A DNA stretch of 64,000 nucleotides from a bacterium (GTDB taxonomy: Bacteria > Bacillota > Bacilli > Lactobacillales > Streptococcaceae): positions 169,060 through 233,059 of the forward strand of contig CAJNBV010000002.1 in NCBI GenBank assembly GCA_905221095.1, written 5' to 3'. Position numbers and translations under genes: made by a program. The notes beneath the pieces were generated by a model that saw only the letters and a program-made list of their open reading frames with translations, was not told where the DNA came from and ran no database searches. Each line of letters starts with the position of its first letter. Within the stretch, counting starts at the first letter, position 1. Shown here one piece after another: positions 41,400 through 48,668 of the stretch.

Positions 41400-42310
41400 A
41401 TGTCTACAAATTTCGGCCCCGCGCTTAAAAAGATGAGAGAAGAGAGAGGATTTACTCTAAAACAAGTAGCTGGTACAGCGATTAGCCCTAATAATTTAAG
41501 TAAGTTTGAAAAGGGCGAAGCTATGATTAAAGCAGATACTTTCTTTAAAATCTTTGAAAATCTGAATATTGTTTCTAATGAAGACATCATCCTTGTGGTT
41601 TCCATGCAAAATGAAGAGACAACTAAATTAGTCGAACATAGAAATGATCGAACTTTGGAGTCTGATGATGCCAAAGATACAGTCAAAGATGATGAAAATC
41701 CTTATGTTAGAAATTTCCTTCATCTACTAACTCTCATATCTACTGAAAAAATGCTAACTGAAGAGGATTGGGAAATTCTTGAACAACTAAAAGAACAGTT
41801 GTTTTCTATGGATTACTGGTTACCTTTTGATTTTCATGTATTTCAACGCTTAGGCACTTTATTTGATTTTCCTCTTGAAATGTATCAACAAAAAGAAAAA
41901 GAAGTTTTTGAAATTCTTACAAGTAGCCTTCCTTTAGCTACAAATCAAACCCATATGTTGGTGGATGTACTTCGAACAATTGTTAAATACTATTCTGAAA
42001 ATGCTTATTATGATTTGGCACAACAATTGATAGATAAAATTGAATTGTATCGTATCGTATAAAGTATTGCAGGATTTTTGTCCATACTGGTTACTATTTA
42101 CCTCTATATCCTTTTATGACTATCAAGATGTATGAGGTGTATAATCTTCTTAGACAAAATAAAATAGAGGGGATAAAACTAGGACATCAGATTATCCAAC
42201 ATCTTGATACCATGAAAGTCTTATTTCCAGAAAATGAAATTTTATCCTTAAAAAACTCCTTCATCAAGGAAGTTAAAGAACTCAATAACACAGGGATTCC
42301 ATTCCCCTAG
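41400..42310 (+). pseudogene. Rgg/MutR-type regulator, frameshifted
   Basis: The first frame (41400-42062, 220 residues) has an N-terminal XRE helix-turn-helix (KMREERGFTLKQVAGTAISP, about 10-29) and the start of the C-terminal helical repeat domain. It stops at TAA 42060-42062, directly after CGTATCGTAT. Removing one CGTAT unit continues the frame through 42059-42310 for a further 83 residues to a normal Rgg length of about 300. The break is therefore a 5-bp tandem duplication. It may be inactive, truncated but functional, or phase-variable. SD AAGGGAG precedes ATG 41400. The choline-binding amidase gene begins 11 nt downstream. Confidence 0.8.
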
Positions 42311-42321
42311 AAAGGTTATAA

Positions 42322-43725
42322 ATGAAATCATATAAGAAATTTACGATTCTTGCTCTGGCTCTTCTTGGATTTACTAGCCAAACAGTTCTAGCTAATGATG
42401 CTAGTCATTCTACGAATAACTCTATCGGTAGTTCAACTACTAGCTATGCAAATGCTTCTCAAGCAACTACAGAAATCCAGCCAACGAGACCGAGCCCTAG
42501 TTCGAGTGAGCAGGAGACAAAGCCAACTCTTCCTACTGAGTCTAAGCTACAAACTGGTTGGGTAAAAGAAGATGGGAAGTGGACTTATTATAGTCAAACG
42601 GGTGTCAAATTTTCAGATACTCTTTATGAGGGCTATCTATTTGATAAGAATGGTTACTTACTTGAAAATAGCTGGTATCAGATGGCTAACAAGTGGTACT
42701 ACGCCAATGGTTCAGGAAAATATCTGTCCAACCAATGGAGTCAAATCAATGGTAAATGGTATGCATTTGATCAAAATGGTGTCATGATGGCTAATGCTTG
42801 GAAGGGAAATTATTACCTAAAATCCAGTGGGGCTATGGCAGATAAAGAATGGGTGTACGATCCTAACTACTCTAGCTGGTTCTATCTCAAGTCAGGCGGA
42901 CACTATGCTGAACAGCAATGGATTGGCTCTTACTATCTAAAATCTGGTGGCTACATGGCTCACAAAGAATGGATTTATGATCAGGATTACAAAGCTTGGT
43001 ATTATCTTAAAGAAGATGGCGTTTATGTCACTGGAACTTATACTATTAATGGAAGCAGCCATTTTTTCAAAGATAATGGTAAATGGGTTCAAGAACTTCC
43101 AAAAGGATTTGAAAAGGGGCACTATAGTAAAACTATCTTCCTAGATCCTGGGCATGGTGGGCGTGATTCGGGCGCTTACTATTATGGAATAGCTGAAAAA
43201 GATTTGAACTTACAGGTCTCTCGTAAATTAAGGAAACGTTTAGAGGAACTGGGCTATACAGTTCTCACATCTCGAGATAGTGATGTGGATGTTGACTTTG
43301 TGACAGAGCGTTCTCGTATGGTAAATAAGACGAATGCAGACTTCTTTATTAGTATTCATTTTAACGCTACTGGGAATGACACAACGCTGAATCTGGGAAT
43401 ACAGACTTATTCTTATAAGGAAGAAGCGGGTTACCCGAGCAAGATTAACCAGTACTGGCACAATAATCCAGACCGTATGAGTGAAAGTAATCGTTTGGCC
43501 GCAGATCTTCATTCATCTCTCTTGGCCGAGACAGGAGCTAGAGATGCTGGACTTTTGCAAGCCACCTTCGCTGTTCTTCGTGAGACTGCGAAACCTGCTG
43601 TGTTATTAGAGTTGGGTTATATGGATAATCCAGAAGAAAACCAACGAATCCGTAGTGAACAATACCAAGATAAGTTGGTTGAAGGTATTATTAAAGGAAT
43701 TCAAAAATATTACGCTGGAAATTAA
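42322..43725 (+). CDS. Choline-binding N-acetylmuramoyl-L-alanine amidase (Amidase_3)
   Basis: This 467-residue secreted protein has a signal peptide (about 1-24) and a Ser/Thr/Pro-rich linker (about 25-75). Choline-binding repeats follow (about 76-262), including long LytB-like units such as EWIYDQDYKAWYYLKEDGVY. The C-terminal zinc amidase domain (about 275-467) has the metal ligands in DPGHGGRDSG, EKDLNL and SIHFNA and the catalytic Glu in LLELGYM. It should cleave the glycan-peptide bond of peptidoglycan. Repeats precede the catalytic domain, as in LytB and opposite to LytA. SD AAAGG; probably co-transcribed with the rgg-like gene. Confidence 0.9.
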   Translation: MKSYKKFTILALALLGFTSQTVLANDASHSTNNSIGSSTTSYANASQATTEIQPTRPSPSSSEQETKPTLPTESKLQTGWVKEDGKWTYYSQTGVKFSDTLYEGYLFDKNGYLLENSWYQMANKWYYANGSGKYLSNQWSQINGKWYAFDQNGVMMANAWKGNYYLKSSGAMADKEWVYDPNYSSWFYLKSGGHYAEQQWIGSYYLKSGGYMAHKEWIYDQDYKAWYYLKEDGVYVTGTYTINGSSHFFKDNGKWVQELPKGFEKGHYSKTIFLDPGHGGRDSGAYYYGIAEKDLNLQVSRKLRKRLEELGYTVLTSRDSDVDVDFVTERSRMVNKTNADFFISIHFNATGNDTTLNLGIQTYSYKEEAGYPSKINQYWHNNPDRMSESNRLAADLHSSLLAETGARDAGLLQATFAVLRETAKPAVLLELGYMDNPEENQRIRSEQYQDKLVEGIIKGIQKYYAGN

Positions 43726-43736
43726 AAAACTACATC

Positions 43737-43774
43737 AAACTAAGCTTTGGAGATTGTCCTAGGCTTAGTTTTTT
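43737..43774 (+). terminator. Terminator of the amidase gene
   Basis: AAACTAAGC pairs with GCTTAGTTT, followed by T residues. Confidence 0.8.
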
Positions 43775-43826
43775 ATTGGTAAGGAACTGAAAATCAAGAT
43801 AAGGAAGACTAAGTCTTGTCTAATTA

Positions 43827-43881
43827 AAAAACTTTGTACTCTGGAAACCATCGTGTGGCTATCTAGAGTGCAAAGTTTTTT
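43827..43881. repeat. Long inverted repeat with T-run between amidase and toxin genes
   Basis: AAACTTTGTACTCT and AGAGTGCAAAGTTT form a 14-bp stem (one G-T) across about 24 nt, followed by T residues on the plus strand. With the perfect small palindrome AAGACTAAGTCTT just before it (43807-43819), it may be a second terminator or a remnant of a mobile repeat. The intervening 43775-43948 holds no gene that I can support. Confidence 0.5.
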
Positions 43882-43948
43882 TGAGTTTCTAGTTAAAATG
43901 AAGACTGTATTCTTTATAATTACAAGGCTATTAAGAGAGTAGTGGACA

Positions 43949-44308
43949 TCAAAATGATGATTTTGAGTTTTTATTATTTTTGCTTTGTAGCAAGGTAACA
44001 TAGTCGCTTTTTGTGTGGAATAAGTGGGAAAGAAAAACAGTTCTTTGAGTATGATCGATAAAGTAAAGCAAGATATATTGACCGATAATTTTTCCTCGTG
44101 TGGGGTACTTACTATTGATTTTAAGTCCGATTTTTTCATCTGCATCAAAGCCAGCTTCAGGAAAGGTTTCTAAACTTTTTAACCCATCTAAAATTTTGGT
44201 CACAGTATTTTTAGCAGACTGGGGTGATAAAAGAACTGTAGTAATGTAATCATGAATACTGTCAATTGCCCGACTCACTTCAGTAGATAGAATCACTTTA
44301 TAAGCCAT
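43949..44308 (-). CDS. RelE/ParE-family toxin
   Basis: This 119-residue protein has the ParE/RelE fold pattern: helical VSRAIDSIHDYITT at the N-terminus, FPEAGFDADEKIG in the middle and a late strand QYILLYFIDHTQRTVFLSHL. RelE members cut mRNA on the ribosome and ParE members poison gyrase; the sequence does not clearly separate the two. The start overlaps the antitoxin gene by 11 nt, the usual coupled antitoxin-first arrangement. Confidence 0.85.
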   Translation of the reverse strand: MAYKVILSTEVSRAIDSIHDYITTVLLSPQSAKNTVTKILDGLKSLETFPEAGFDADEKIGLKINSKYPTRGKIIGQYILLYFIDHTQRTVFLSHLFHTKSDYVTLLQSKNNKNSKSSF

Positions 44309-44582
44309 ATCGTAGCCTCATATCGTCTAGGGAGGTTCCTTGTCCGGATTCATATTCTCTTAAGGCGCGTTCAGATTGGGCTTGTAGTTCCTGAATCAAT
44401 CGTTCACGGTGTAAATCTTCTGCAGTTTTTATTGGCAAATCCTGTTCGAGAACAATCTGCTCGATAAAAAGACTAATAGCATCCGTCATAGTCATTCCTT
44501 TTTCCTTGATGATAGCTCTAGCTTGTTCCATTGATGACTCATTGATTTTAAAATTGTATTGCTTAGTAAGTGATGTCGTCAT
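44298..44582 (-). CDS. RelB/DinJ-family antitoxin
   Basis: This protein (94 residues from ATG 44582) has an N-terminal ribbon-helix-helix (INESSMEQARAIIKEKGMTM, about 13-32) and a Glu/Arg-rich C-terminal tail that would wrap the toxin. An upstream in-frame ATG (44642) lies beyond the SD TGGAG and inside the operator region, so ATG 44582 is preferred. It is followed by the toxin gene with an 11-nt overlap. Confidence 0.85.
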   Translation of the reverse strand: MTTSLTKQYNFKINESSMEQARAIIKEKGMTMTDAISLFIEQIVLEQDLPIKTAEDLHRERLIQELQAQSERALREYESGQGTSLDDMRLRYGL

Positions 44583-44602
44583 GGTATATCTCCAATCTAT
44601 AT

Positions 44603-44623
44603 GATATATAGCTAGTATATATC
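44603..44623. promoter_or_regulatory. Palindromic operator of the toxin-antitoxin operon
   Basis: GATATATA and TATATATC flank 5 nt (GCTAG), 20 nt upstream of the antitoxin start and overlapping a TATACT -10 on the minus strand. It fits autorepression by the ribbon-helix-helix antitoxin. Confidence 0.6.
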
Positions 44624-44700
44624 TTTTATATTTTTTAGGCAAGAAAAAACTCTATACTTTTGAGTCTGGAACATGAAAACAGCAGTTAATTTCAAGAAAC

Positions 44701-44728
44701 AAAAAAGAACAGCCGAAGCTGTCTTTTT
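44701..44728. terminator. Bidirectional terminator downstream of rpmE2
   Basis: GACAGC pairs with GCTGTT around TTCG (minus strand), with T-rich flanks on both strands. Confidence 0.8.
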
Positions 44729-44732
44729 ATCA

Positions 44733-44975
44733 TTATTTGAGACCGTATTTTTTGTTGAAACGATCCACGCGTCCATCTGCTTGAGTGAACTTTTGACGTC
44801 CAGTGTAGAATGGGTGTGAGTCTGATGAAATTTCCACACGGATCAATGGGTAAGTTTCGCCTTCGAACTCAACTGTTTCGTTAGAGCGTTTTGTTGAACC
44901 GCTAAGGAATTGGTAACCAGTAGTTGTGTCCATGAAGACAACTGGGCGATATTCTGGATGGATATCTTTTTTCAT
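44733..44975 (-). CDS. rpmE2: Ribosomal protein L31, type B
   Basis: This 80-residue protein starts [20 protein letters not shown] and ends [12 protein letters not shown]. It lacks the zinc-binding CxxC of the A type, so it is the zinc-independent B form. The longer frame starting at 45017 adds 14 residues not found in the family; ATG 44975 gives the standard length, with SD AAAGGAA somewhat distant. Large-subunit ribosome component. Confidence 0.95.
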
Positions 44976-45070
44976 TTTGCAATATTTCCTTTCTGCCATG
45001 GTCTCTTTGCGAGCCATAGATTGTTACCATACTAGTCTATCAGATTCTGAAAAGTTTGGCAAGTATTTTA

Positions 45071-46006
45071 TCAGTTTTTAAGTAAGTTTTTTAACTTTTG
45101 GTAGATGATTTCGTTTTCCTCTAGGCTATAGGAGTTGGCACCGCTTGCTAGAGGGTGGCCTCCGCCATCATGTTCTTTGGCAATTTCATTGATAGGATGG
45201 ATTTTACTGCGTAAGCGAACGCGGTAGTGGCCATCAGCCTGTTCCACAAAAATTCCCCAGAGACTAACACTGTCAATGCGTCCAGGTGCACCTACAATGG
45301 CTGCAGTTTCAGCATCGGTCACATTGAATTGTTTCAAGATTTCTTGACTCAGGATAACGCGAGCTGCACCGTTTTCATCCACTTCCAGATGGTCGTAGAT
45401 GTAGCCTTGAAGTTTAGCAATTTTGTAGCTCATAGTGTCCATTTTGCGAGTGAGAGCTGCAAAGTCAAAGTTCTGTTCTCTCAGAGAGGCAGCCAGGCGG
45501 AGGGTGCGTGCAGTCGTAGAAGGGTAGAGGAAGCGACCTGTATCACCAACAATTCCTGCAAAGAGCAACTCAGCAGCTCGATCTGATAAGGCCAGATGGG
45601 TTGTTTCAGCAAATAGGGTAATCATCTCGCTTGCACTGCTAGAATTAGTATCCACCCAAGATAGGTCACCGTATACATCATCATTTGGATGGTGGTCAAT
45701 CTTAATGAGAAAATCACCTTGACTATAGCGCTTATCATCGATACGAGCAGTGTTGGCCGTATCACAGACGATGACAAGGGAGCCTTGGTAGGCACTATCT
45801 TCAACAGAATCCATTTCAGCCATCCAAGTGAGAGTTGGTTCATCAAAACCAACTGCTTTGATAGTTTTTTCTGGGAAATGATGTTTGAGAAGAGCTTTCA
45901 ATCCCACCTGACTTCCCAAGGCATCTGGATCTGGCTTCATATGACGGTGAATGATAATCGTGTCGTATTCTTTGATTTTTTCTAAAATTTGATGGCAAAT
46001 GTCCAT
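45071..46006 (-). CDS. pde2: DHH/DHHA1 phosphodiesterase Pde2
   Basis: This protein (311 residues from ATG 46006) is of the NrnA type, with the metal-binding motifs HRHMKPDPDALGSQ (about 20-33), DHHPND (about 103-108) and the DHHA1 motif GGGHPLASGA near the C-terminus. Neighbours (rpmE2, flavodoxin, chorismate mutase, FluC pair, rplS) match the pneumococcal pde2 locus, whose product degrades pApA and c-di-AMP to AMP. SD GAGG lies 6 nt before ATG 46006. The four extra residues of the longer frame lack support. Confidence 0.9.
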   Translation of the reverse strand: MDICHQILEKIKEYDTIIIHRHMKPDPDALGSQVGLKALLKHHFPEKTIKAVGFDEPTLTWMAEMDSVEDSAYQGSLVIVCDTANTARIDDKRYSQGDFLIKIDHHPNDDVYGDLSWVDTNSSSASEMITLFAETTHLALSDRAAELLFAGIVGDTGRFLYPSTTARTLRLAASLREQNFDFAALTRKMDTMSYKIAKLQGYIYDHLEVDENGAARVILSQEILKQFNVTDAETAAIVGAPGRIDSVSLWGIFVEQADGHYRVRLRSKIHPINEIAKEHDGGGHPLASGANSYSLEENEIIYQKLKNLLKN

Positions 46007-46034
46007 AAATAACCTCAATTCTTTCTCATTTCAT

Positions 46035-46043
46035 TGTAGCACA
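46035..46043 (-). promoter_or_regulatory. Extended -10 promoter of pde2
   Basis: TGCTACAAT on the minus strand, about 28 nt before the start codon. Confidence 0.5.
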
Positions 46044-46075
46044 AGAATTTTTATTTTTAAAATGAAAAAGATGTG

Positions 46076-46084
46076 ATATAATGG
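46076..46084 (+). promoter_or_regulatory. Extended -10 promoter of the flavodoxin gene
   Basis: TGATATAAT, 25 nt before the start codon. Confidence 0.6.
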
Positions 46085-46109
46085 AGAAAGATAAATTGAG
46101 GAGGACGAT

Positions 46110-46553
46110 ATGGCATTAGCAAAAATTGTATTTGCCAGTATGACCGGTAATACCGAAGAAATTGCAGATATTGTAGCAGACAAATTACGTGACTTGGGCT
46201 TGGATGTCGATGTTGATGAATGTACAACTGTTGACGCTTCAGACTTTTTGGAAGCAGACATCGCTATCGTTGCGACCTATACTTATGGTGATGGAGAATT
46301 GCCAGATGAGATGATGGACTTCTACGAAGACTTAGCAGACCTCAACTTGAATGGCAAAATCTACGGAGTGGTTGGTTCAGGAGATACCTTCTACGATGAA
46401 TTCTGTAAGGCTGTTGATGACTTTGATCGTGTCTTTGTTTCAACAGGAGCAGAAAAAGGTTCAGAGTGTGTCAAAGTTGATCTTTCTGCCGAGGAAGAAG
46501 ATATTGAACGCTTGGAACAATTCGCAGAAGAATTGGCTGCAAAAGTAGGATAA
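46110..46553 (+). CDS. Flavodoxin
   Basis: This 147-residue short-chain flavodoxin has the FMN phosphate loop SMTGNTEEIADI (about 10-21) and the isoalloxazine-contact loops TYTYGDGELP (about 55-64) and GSGDTFYDEF (about 88-97). It carries low-potential electrons in the cytoplasm; the partner is unknown. SD GAGGAGG precedes ATG 46110. Own promoter and terminator. Confidence 0.95.
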   Translation: MALAKIVFASMTGNTEEIADIVADKLRDLGLDVDVDECTTVDASDFLEADIAIVATYTYGDGELPDEMMDFYEDLADLNLNGKIYGVVGSGDTFYDEFCKAVDDFDRVFVSTGAEKGSECVKVDLSAEEEDIERLEQFAEELAAKVG

Positions 46554-46560
46554 GCATAAA

Positions 46561-46593
46561 AGTGCGCTGATACAATCAATCAGTGCATTTTTT
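46561..46593 (+). terminator. Terminator of the flavodoxin gene
   Basis: TGCGCTGAT pairs with ATCAGTGCA (one G-T), followed by a T run. Confidence 0.8.
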
Positions 46594-46634
46594 TATCTTG
46601 AGTTGGGATTTTACTAGCCTATTTGGTGGCTTTT

Positions 46635-46643
46635 TGATACAAT
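46635..46643 (+). promoter_or_regulatory. Extended -10 promoter of the chorismate mutase-FluC operon
   Basis: TGATACAAT, 24 nt before the start codon. Confidence 0.55.
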
Positions 46644-46667
46644 AATTCAAATAAAGGAGGAGACTGT

Positions 46668-46934
46668 ATGGATTTAGATATTATTCGTCAAGAAATTGAT
46701 CAAATCGACGACCAGATTGTCAAACTGTTAGAAGAACGAATGCATTTGGTTGAGGGGGTAGTTGCCTATAAGAAAGCCTCAGGAAAACCGATTTTAGATA
46801 CTAAGAGAGAAGAAGTTATTTTTGAAAAGGTTAGAAGTCGTGTAGAGGACAAGCGCTATCAGGAAACTATTGTCGCGACTTTCTCTGACATACTCAAACG
46901 TTCGCGTGATTATCAGGATAAGAATATCAAATGA
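46668..46934 (+). CDS. Chorismate mutase, AroQ type
   Basis: This 88-residue all-helical monofunctional mutase starts MDLDIIRQEIDQIDDQIVKL, with the active-site Arg and Lys of the AroQ fold (VAYKKASGKPILDTKREE, about 32-49). It converts chorismate to prephenate for Phe and Tyr synthesis. The start has the strong SD AAAGGAGGAG. It overlaps the first FluC gene by 4 nt, an unexpected but conserved pairing in streptococci as I recall. Confidence 0.92.
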   Translation: MDLDIIRQEIDQIDDQIVKLLEERMHLVEGVVAYKKASGKPILDTKREEVIFEKVRSRVEDKRYQETIVATFSDILKRSRDYQDKNIK

Positions 46935-47305
46935 AAAAAGAACAATTTTATCCGTTAGGAATTTTTCTAGCTGCCATGGTGGGCGGACTTGTCCGCTATC
47001 TAGTTTCTACTTGGTTACCATCCAGTCCAGATTTTCCTTGGGGCACTCTCTTTGTCAACTATCTGGGAATTTTCTGCTTGGTTTATCTTGTCAAGGGCTA
47101 TCTGGTCTATAAGGGGACTAGTAAGGGCTTAGTTCTAGCACTGGGTACAGGTTTTTGTGGAGGTTTGACAACCTTTTCTAGTCTCATGCTTGATGCTGTA
47201 AAACTGCTTGATACAGGGCGTTATCTTAGTTTAGTCATATATTTGCTTTTGAGCATCGGAGGAGGCCTGCTCTTGGCTTACTATTTGGGGAGGAAGAAAT
47301 GGTAA
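46931..47305 (+). CDS. crcB: Fluoride channel subunit FluC/CrcB, first copy
   Basis: This 124-residue protein has four transmembrane helices of the Fluc family. It has the GGLVRYLVS start motif, the GTLFVNYLG segment (about 38-46) and GFCGGLTTFSSLMLD (about 76-90) with the pore-lining Phe/Ser. The adjacent second copy suggests an obligate heterodimer, as in other Gram-positives with paired fluC genes. It exports fluoride. It overlaps the preceding and following genes (4 and 7 nt). Confidence 0.92.
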   Translation: MKKEQFYPLGIFLAAMVGGLVRYLVSTWLPSSPDFPWGTLFVNYLGIFCLVYLVKGYLVYKGTSKGLVLALGTGFCGGLTTFSSLMLDAVKLLDTGRYLSLVIYLLLSIGGGLLLAYYLGRKKW

Positions 47306-47628
47306 TCATCTATCTTGCAATTGCTTGTGGTTTCGGAGCCCTAGTACGGTATTTCTTTTCCCACTATAATCAAGCTTCTAAATTGCCAATCGGAACGCTT
47401 ATAGCCAATCTGTTAGGTTGTTTTTTGATTGGATTATTCTACAATCATGTGGAGTCTAAGGAAGTATATGCTATTCTAGCGACAGGATTTTGTGGAGGTT
47501 TGACAACTTTTTCGACCTTGAATGACGAACTCCAAAGATTGCTAAGTGATAAGAAGGTCTTTTATTCTTACCTGACTTTGACCTATCTAGGTGGTTTGGT
47601 TGCGATTTTTTTAGGAATTCTGCTATAA
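47299..47628 (+). CDS. crcB: Fluoride channel subunit FluC/CrcB, second copy
   Basis: This 109-residue partner of the upstream copy has FGALVRYFFSHY, GTLIANLLGCFLIG (about 32-45) and GFCGGLTTFSTLNDE (about 64-78). It overlaps the first copy by 7 nt, ensuring equal synthesis of the two halves. No fluoride riboswitch is seen ahead of the operon. Confidence 0.92.
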   Translation: MVIIYLAIACGFGALVRYFFSHYNQASKLPIGTLIANLLGCFLIGLFYNHVESKEVYAILATGFCGGLTTFSTLNDELQRLLSDKKVFYSYLTLTYLGGLVAIFLGILL

Positions 47629-47633
47629 ATTTC

Positions 47634-47662
47634 TTTACTTTTTTGTAGAAATTTGGTAAACT
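47634..47662 (+). promoter_or_regulatory. Promoter of rplS
   Basis: TTTACT (47634-47639), a 17-nt spacer ending in TGG, and TAAACT (47657-47662), an extended -10 arrangement. Confidence 0.65.
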
Positions 47663-47740
47663 GTATCTTGTGTGTAATGGACGCACAAAAATACAGTTTA
47701 TCCGCTGAGGAAGATTCCTCAAGATTGACAAAGATAGGAG
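47661..47740 (+). promoter_or_regulatory. Structured 5' leader of rplS (probable L19 leader)
   Basis: Just after the promoter a nested hairpin forms: CTGTAT/ATACAG outside and TTGTGTG/CGCACAA inside. A second small stem GAGGAA/TTCCTC lies at about 47705-47720. Position and form resemble the L19 autoregulatory leader known in Firmicutes, where L19 would bind and repress its own mRNA. Confidence 0.6.
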
Positions 47741-47746
47741 AATAAA

Positions 47747-48094
47747 ATGAATCCATTAATCCAAAGCTTGACTGAAGGTCAACTTCGTACAGATATCCCA
47801 TCATTCCGTCCTGGTGACACTGTTCGTGTACACGCGAAAGTTGTCGAAGGTAACCGTGAACGTATCCAGATTTTTGAAGGTGTTGTTATCGCACGTAAAG
47901 GTGCTGGTATCTCAGAAAACTACACAGTTCGTAAAATCTCTAACGGTGTAGGTGTTGAACGTATCTTCCCAATCCACACTCCACGTGTTGAAAAAATCGA
48001 AGTTGTTCGTTACGGTAAAGTACGTCGTGCGAAATTGTACTACTTGCGTGCTCTTCAAGGTAAAGCAGCTCGTATCAAAGAAATCCGTCGTTAA
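47747..48094 (+). CDS. rplS: Ribosomal protein L19
   Basis: This 115-residue protein contains the family signature [19 protein letters not shown] (about 66-84) and the C-terminal [11 protein letters not shown]. It sits at the 30S-50S interface. SD ATAGGAG precedes ATG 47747. Strong terminator after the stop codon; tRNA-Arg lies immediately beyond it. Confidence 0.98.
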
Positions 48095-48101
48095 TTCGAC
48101 T

Positions 48102-48132
48102 AAAAAACTCTGCTTTTTCAGCAGAGTTTTTA
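48102..48132 (+). terminator. Terminator of rplS
   Basis: AAACTCTGCT and AGCAGAGTTT form a perfect 10-bp stem, followed by TTA. It ends 4 nt before the tRNA gene. Confidence 0.9.
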
Positions 48133-48136
48133 TCTA

Positions 48137-48208
48137 GCTCCCTTAGTTCAATGGATATAACAACTCCCTCCTAAGGAGTAGTTGCAGGTTCGATTCCTGC
48201 AGGGGGCA
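48137..48208 (+). tRNA. tRNA-Arg (anticodon CCT)
   Basis: The 7-bp acceptor stem GCTCCCT/AGGGGGC, anticodon stem ACTCC/GGAGT with loop CTCCTAA (anticodon CCT, reads AGG), and T-arm GCAGG TTCGATT CCTGC are all intact, with discriminator A. CCA is not encoded. The 3' end is followed by atypical AT-rich DNA, which suggests that this gene has served as an integration site. Confidence 0.95.
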
Positions 48209-48305
48209 TTTTAAGAAGCGTAAAGAAACATAAAGAATATTCAAAGTCTTTATTTATAGGCAATCATCACAATTTAGTTTTTTAAAATAGTATAGTATAT
48301 TTTGT

Positions 48306-48381
48306 TTTTTTGACCAAACGTTGACCAAAATTTGACCAAAAATTTGTTTTGATTTTTATGAATATAGAATAAAGTAGATCA
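48306..48381 (-). mobile_element. Integrase-3'-end-like remnant, copy 1
   Basis: About 75 nt that recur at 48802-48876 with roughly 80% identity. On the minus strand both copies encode a tail of the form KQIF-Q-LV--WSK, as often seen at the C-terminus of phage or ICE tyrosine integrases. No catalytic part remains. The identification is inferred from the peptide pattern and the position beside a tRNA. Confidence 0.45.
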
Positions 48382-48424
48382 GGAAGCTGGTCTATTTTAT
48401 TTTGTATTTAATATGTATAAAAAT

Positions 48425-48454
48425 TTGAATTTGTCTGTCTGGAAGTGATACAAT
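48425..48454 (+). promoter_or_regulatory. Promoter of the orphan antitoxin gene
   Basis: TTGAAT (48425-48430), an 18-nt spacer ending in TGA, and TACAAT (48449-48454). Confidence 0.55.
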
Positions 48455-48484
48455 AGACATACAGAATAAAAAGGAGAAAATACT

Positions 48485-48664
48485 ATGCCACAAATTGCTG
48501 TTAGAGTTGATGATGATTTAAAAAAAGAAGCAACTGCAATTTTTAATGAATTAGGTTTAGATATGACAACTGCTGTAAAGTTATTTTTGAAGCAATGTGT
48601 TTTAACTAGAAGTATTCCTTTTGAAGTGAAACTAGATATTGAAGATGATGTAAAAGAGGATTGA
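48485..48664 (+). CDS. RelB/DinJ-family antitoxin, orphan
   Basis: This 59-residue protein begins MPQIAVRVDDDLKKEATAIF, the ribbon-helix-helix of the DinJ family, continues with NELGLDMTTAVKLFLKQC, and ends acidic (DIEDDVKED). It is shorter than usual (about 85-95), so the toxin-binding tail may be truncated. SD AAGGAG precedes ATG 48485. No toxin gene follows; only short frame-broken sequence does. Confidence 0.8.
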   Translation: MPQIAVRVDDDLKKEATAIFNELGLDMTTAVKLFLKQCVLTRSIPFEVKLDIEDDVKED

Positions 48665-48668
48665 AGCT

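Noticed and set aside
41150..42321. Search for a short hydrophobic peptide (shp) gene next to the rgg-like gene
   Set aside because: No small hydrophobic ORF with a proper SD was found on either strand.
46594..46667. Fluoride riboswitch ahead of the chorismate mutase-FluC operon
   Set aside because: No structure or conserved core of the crcB motif could be made out in the short leader.
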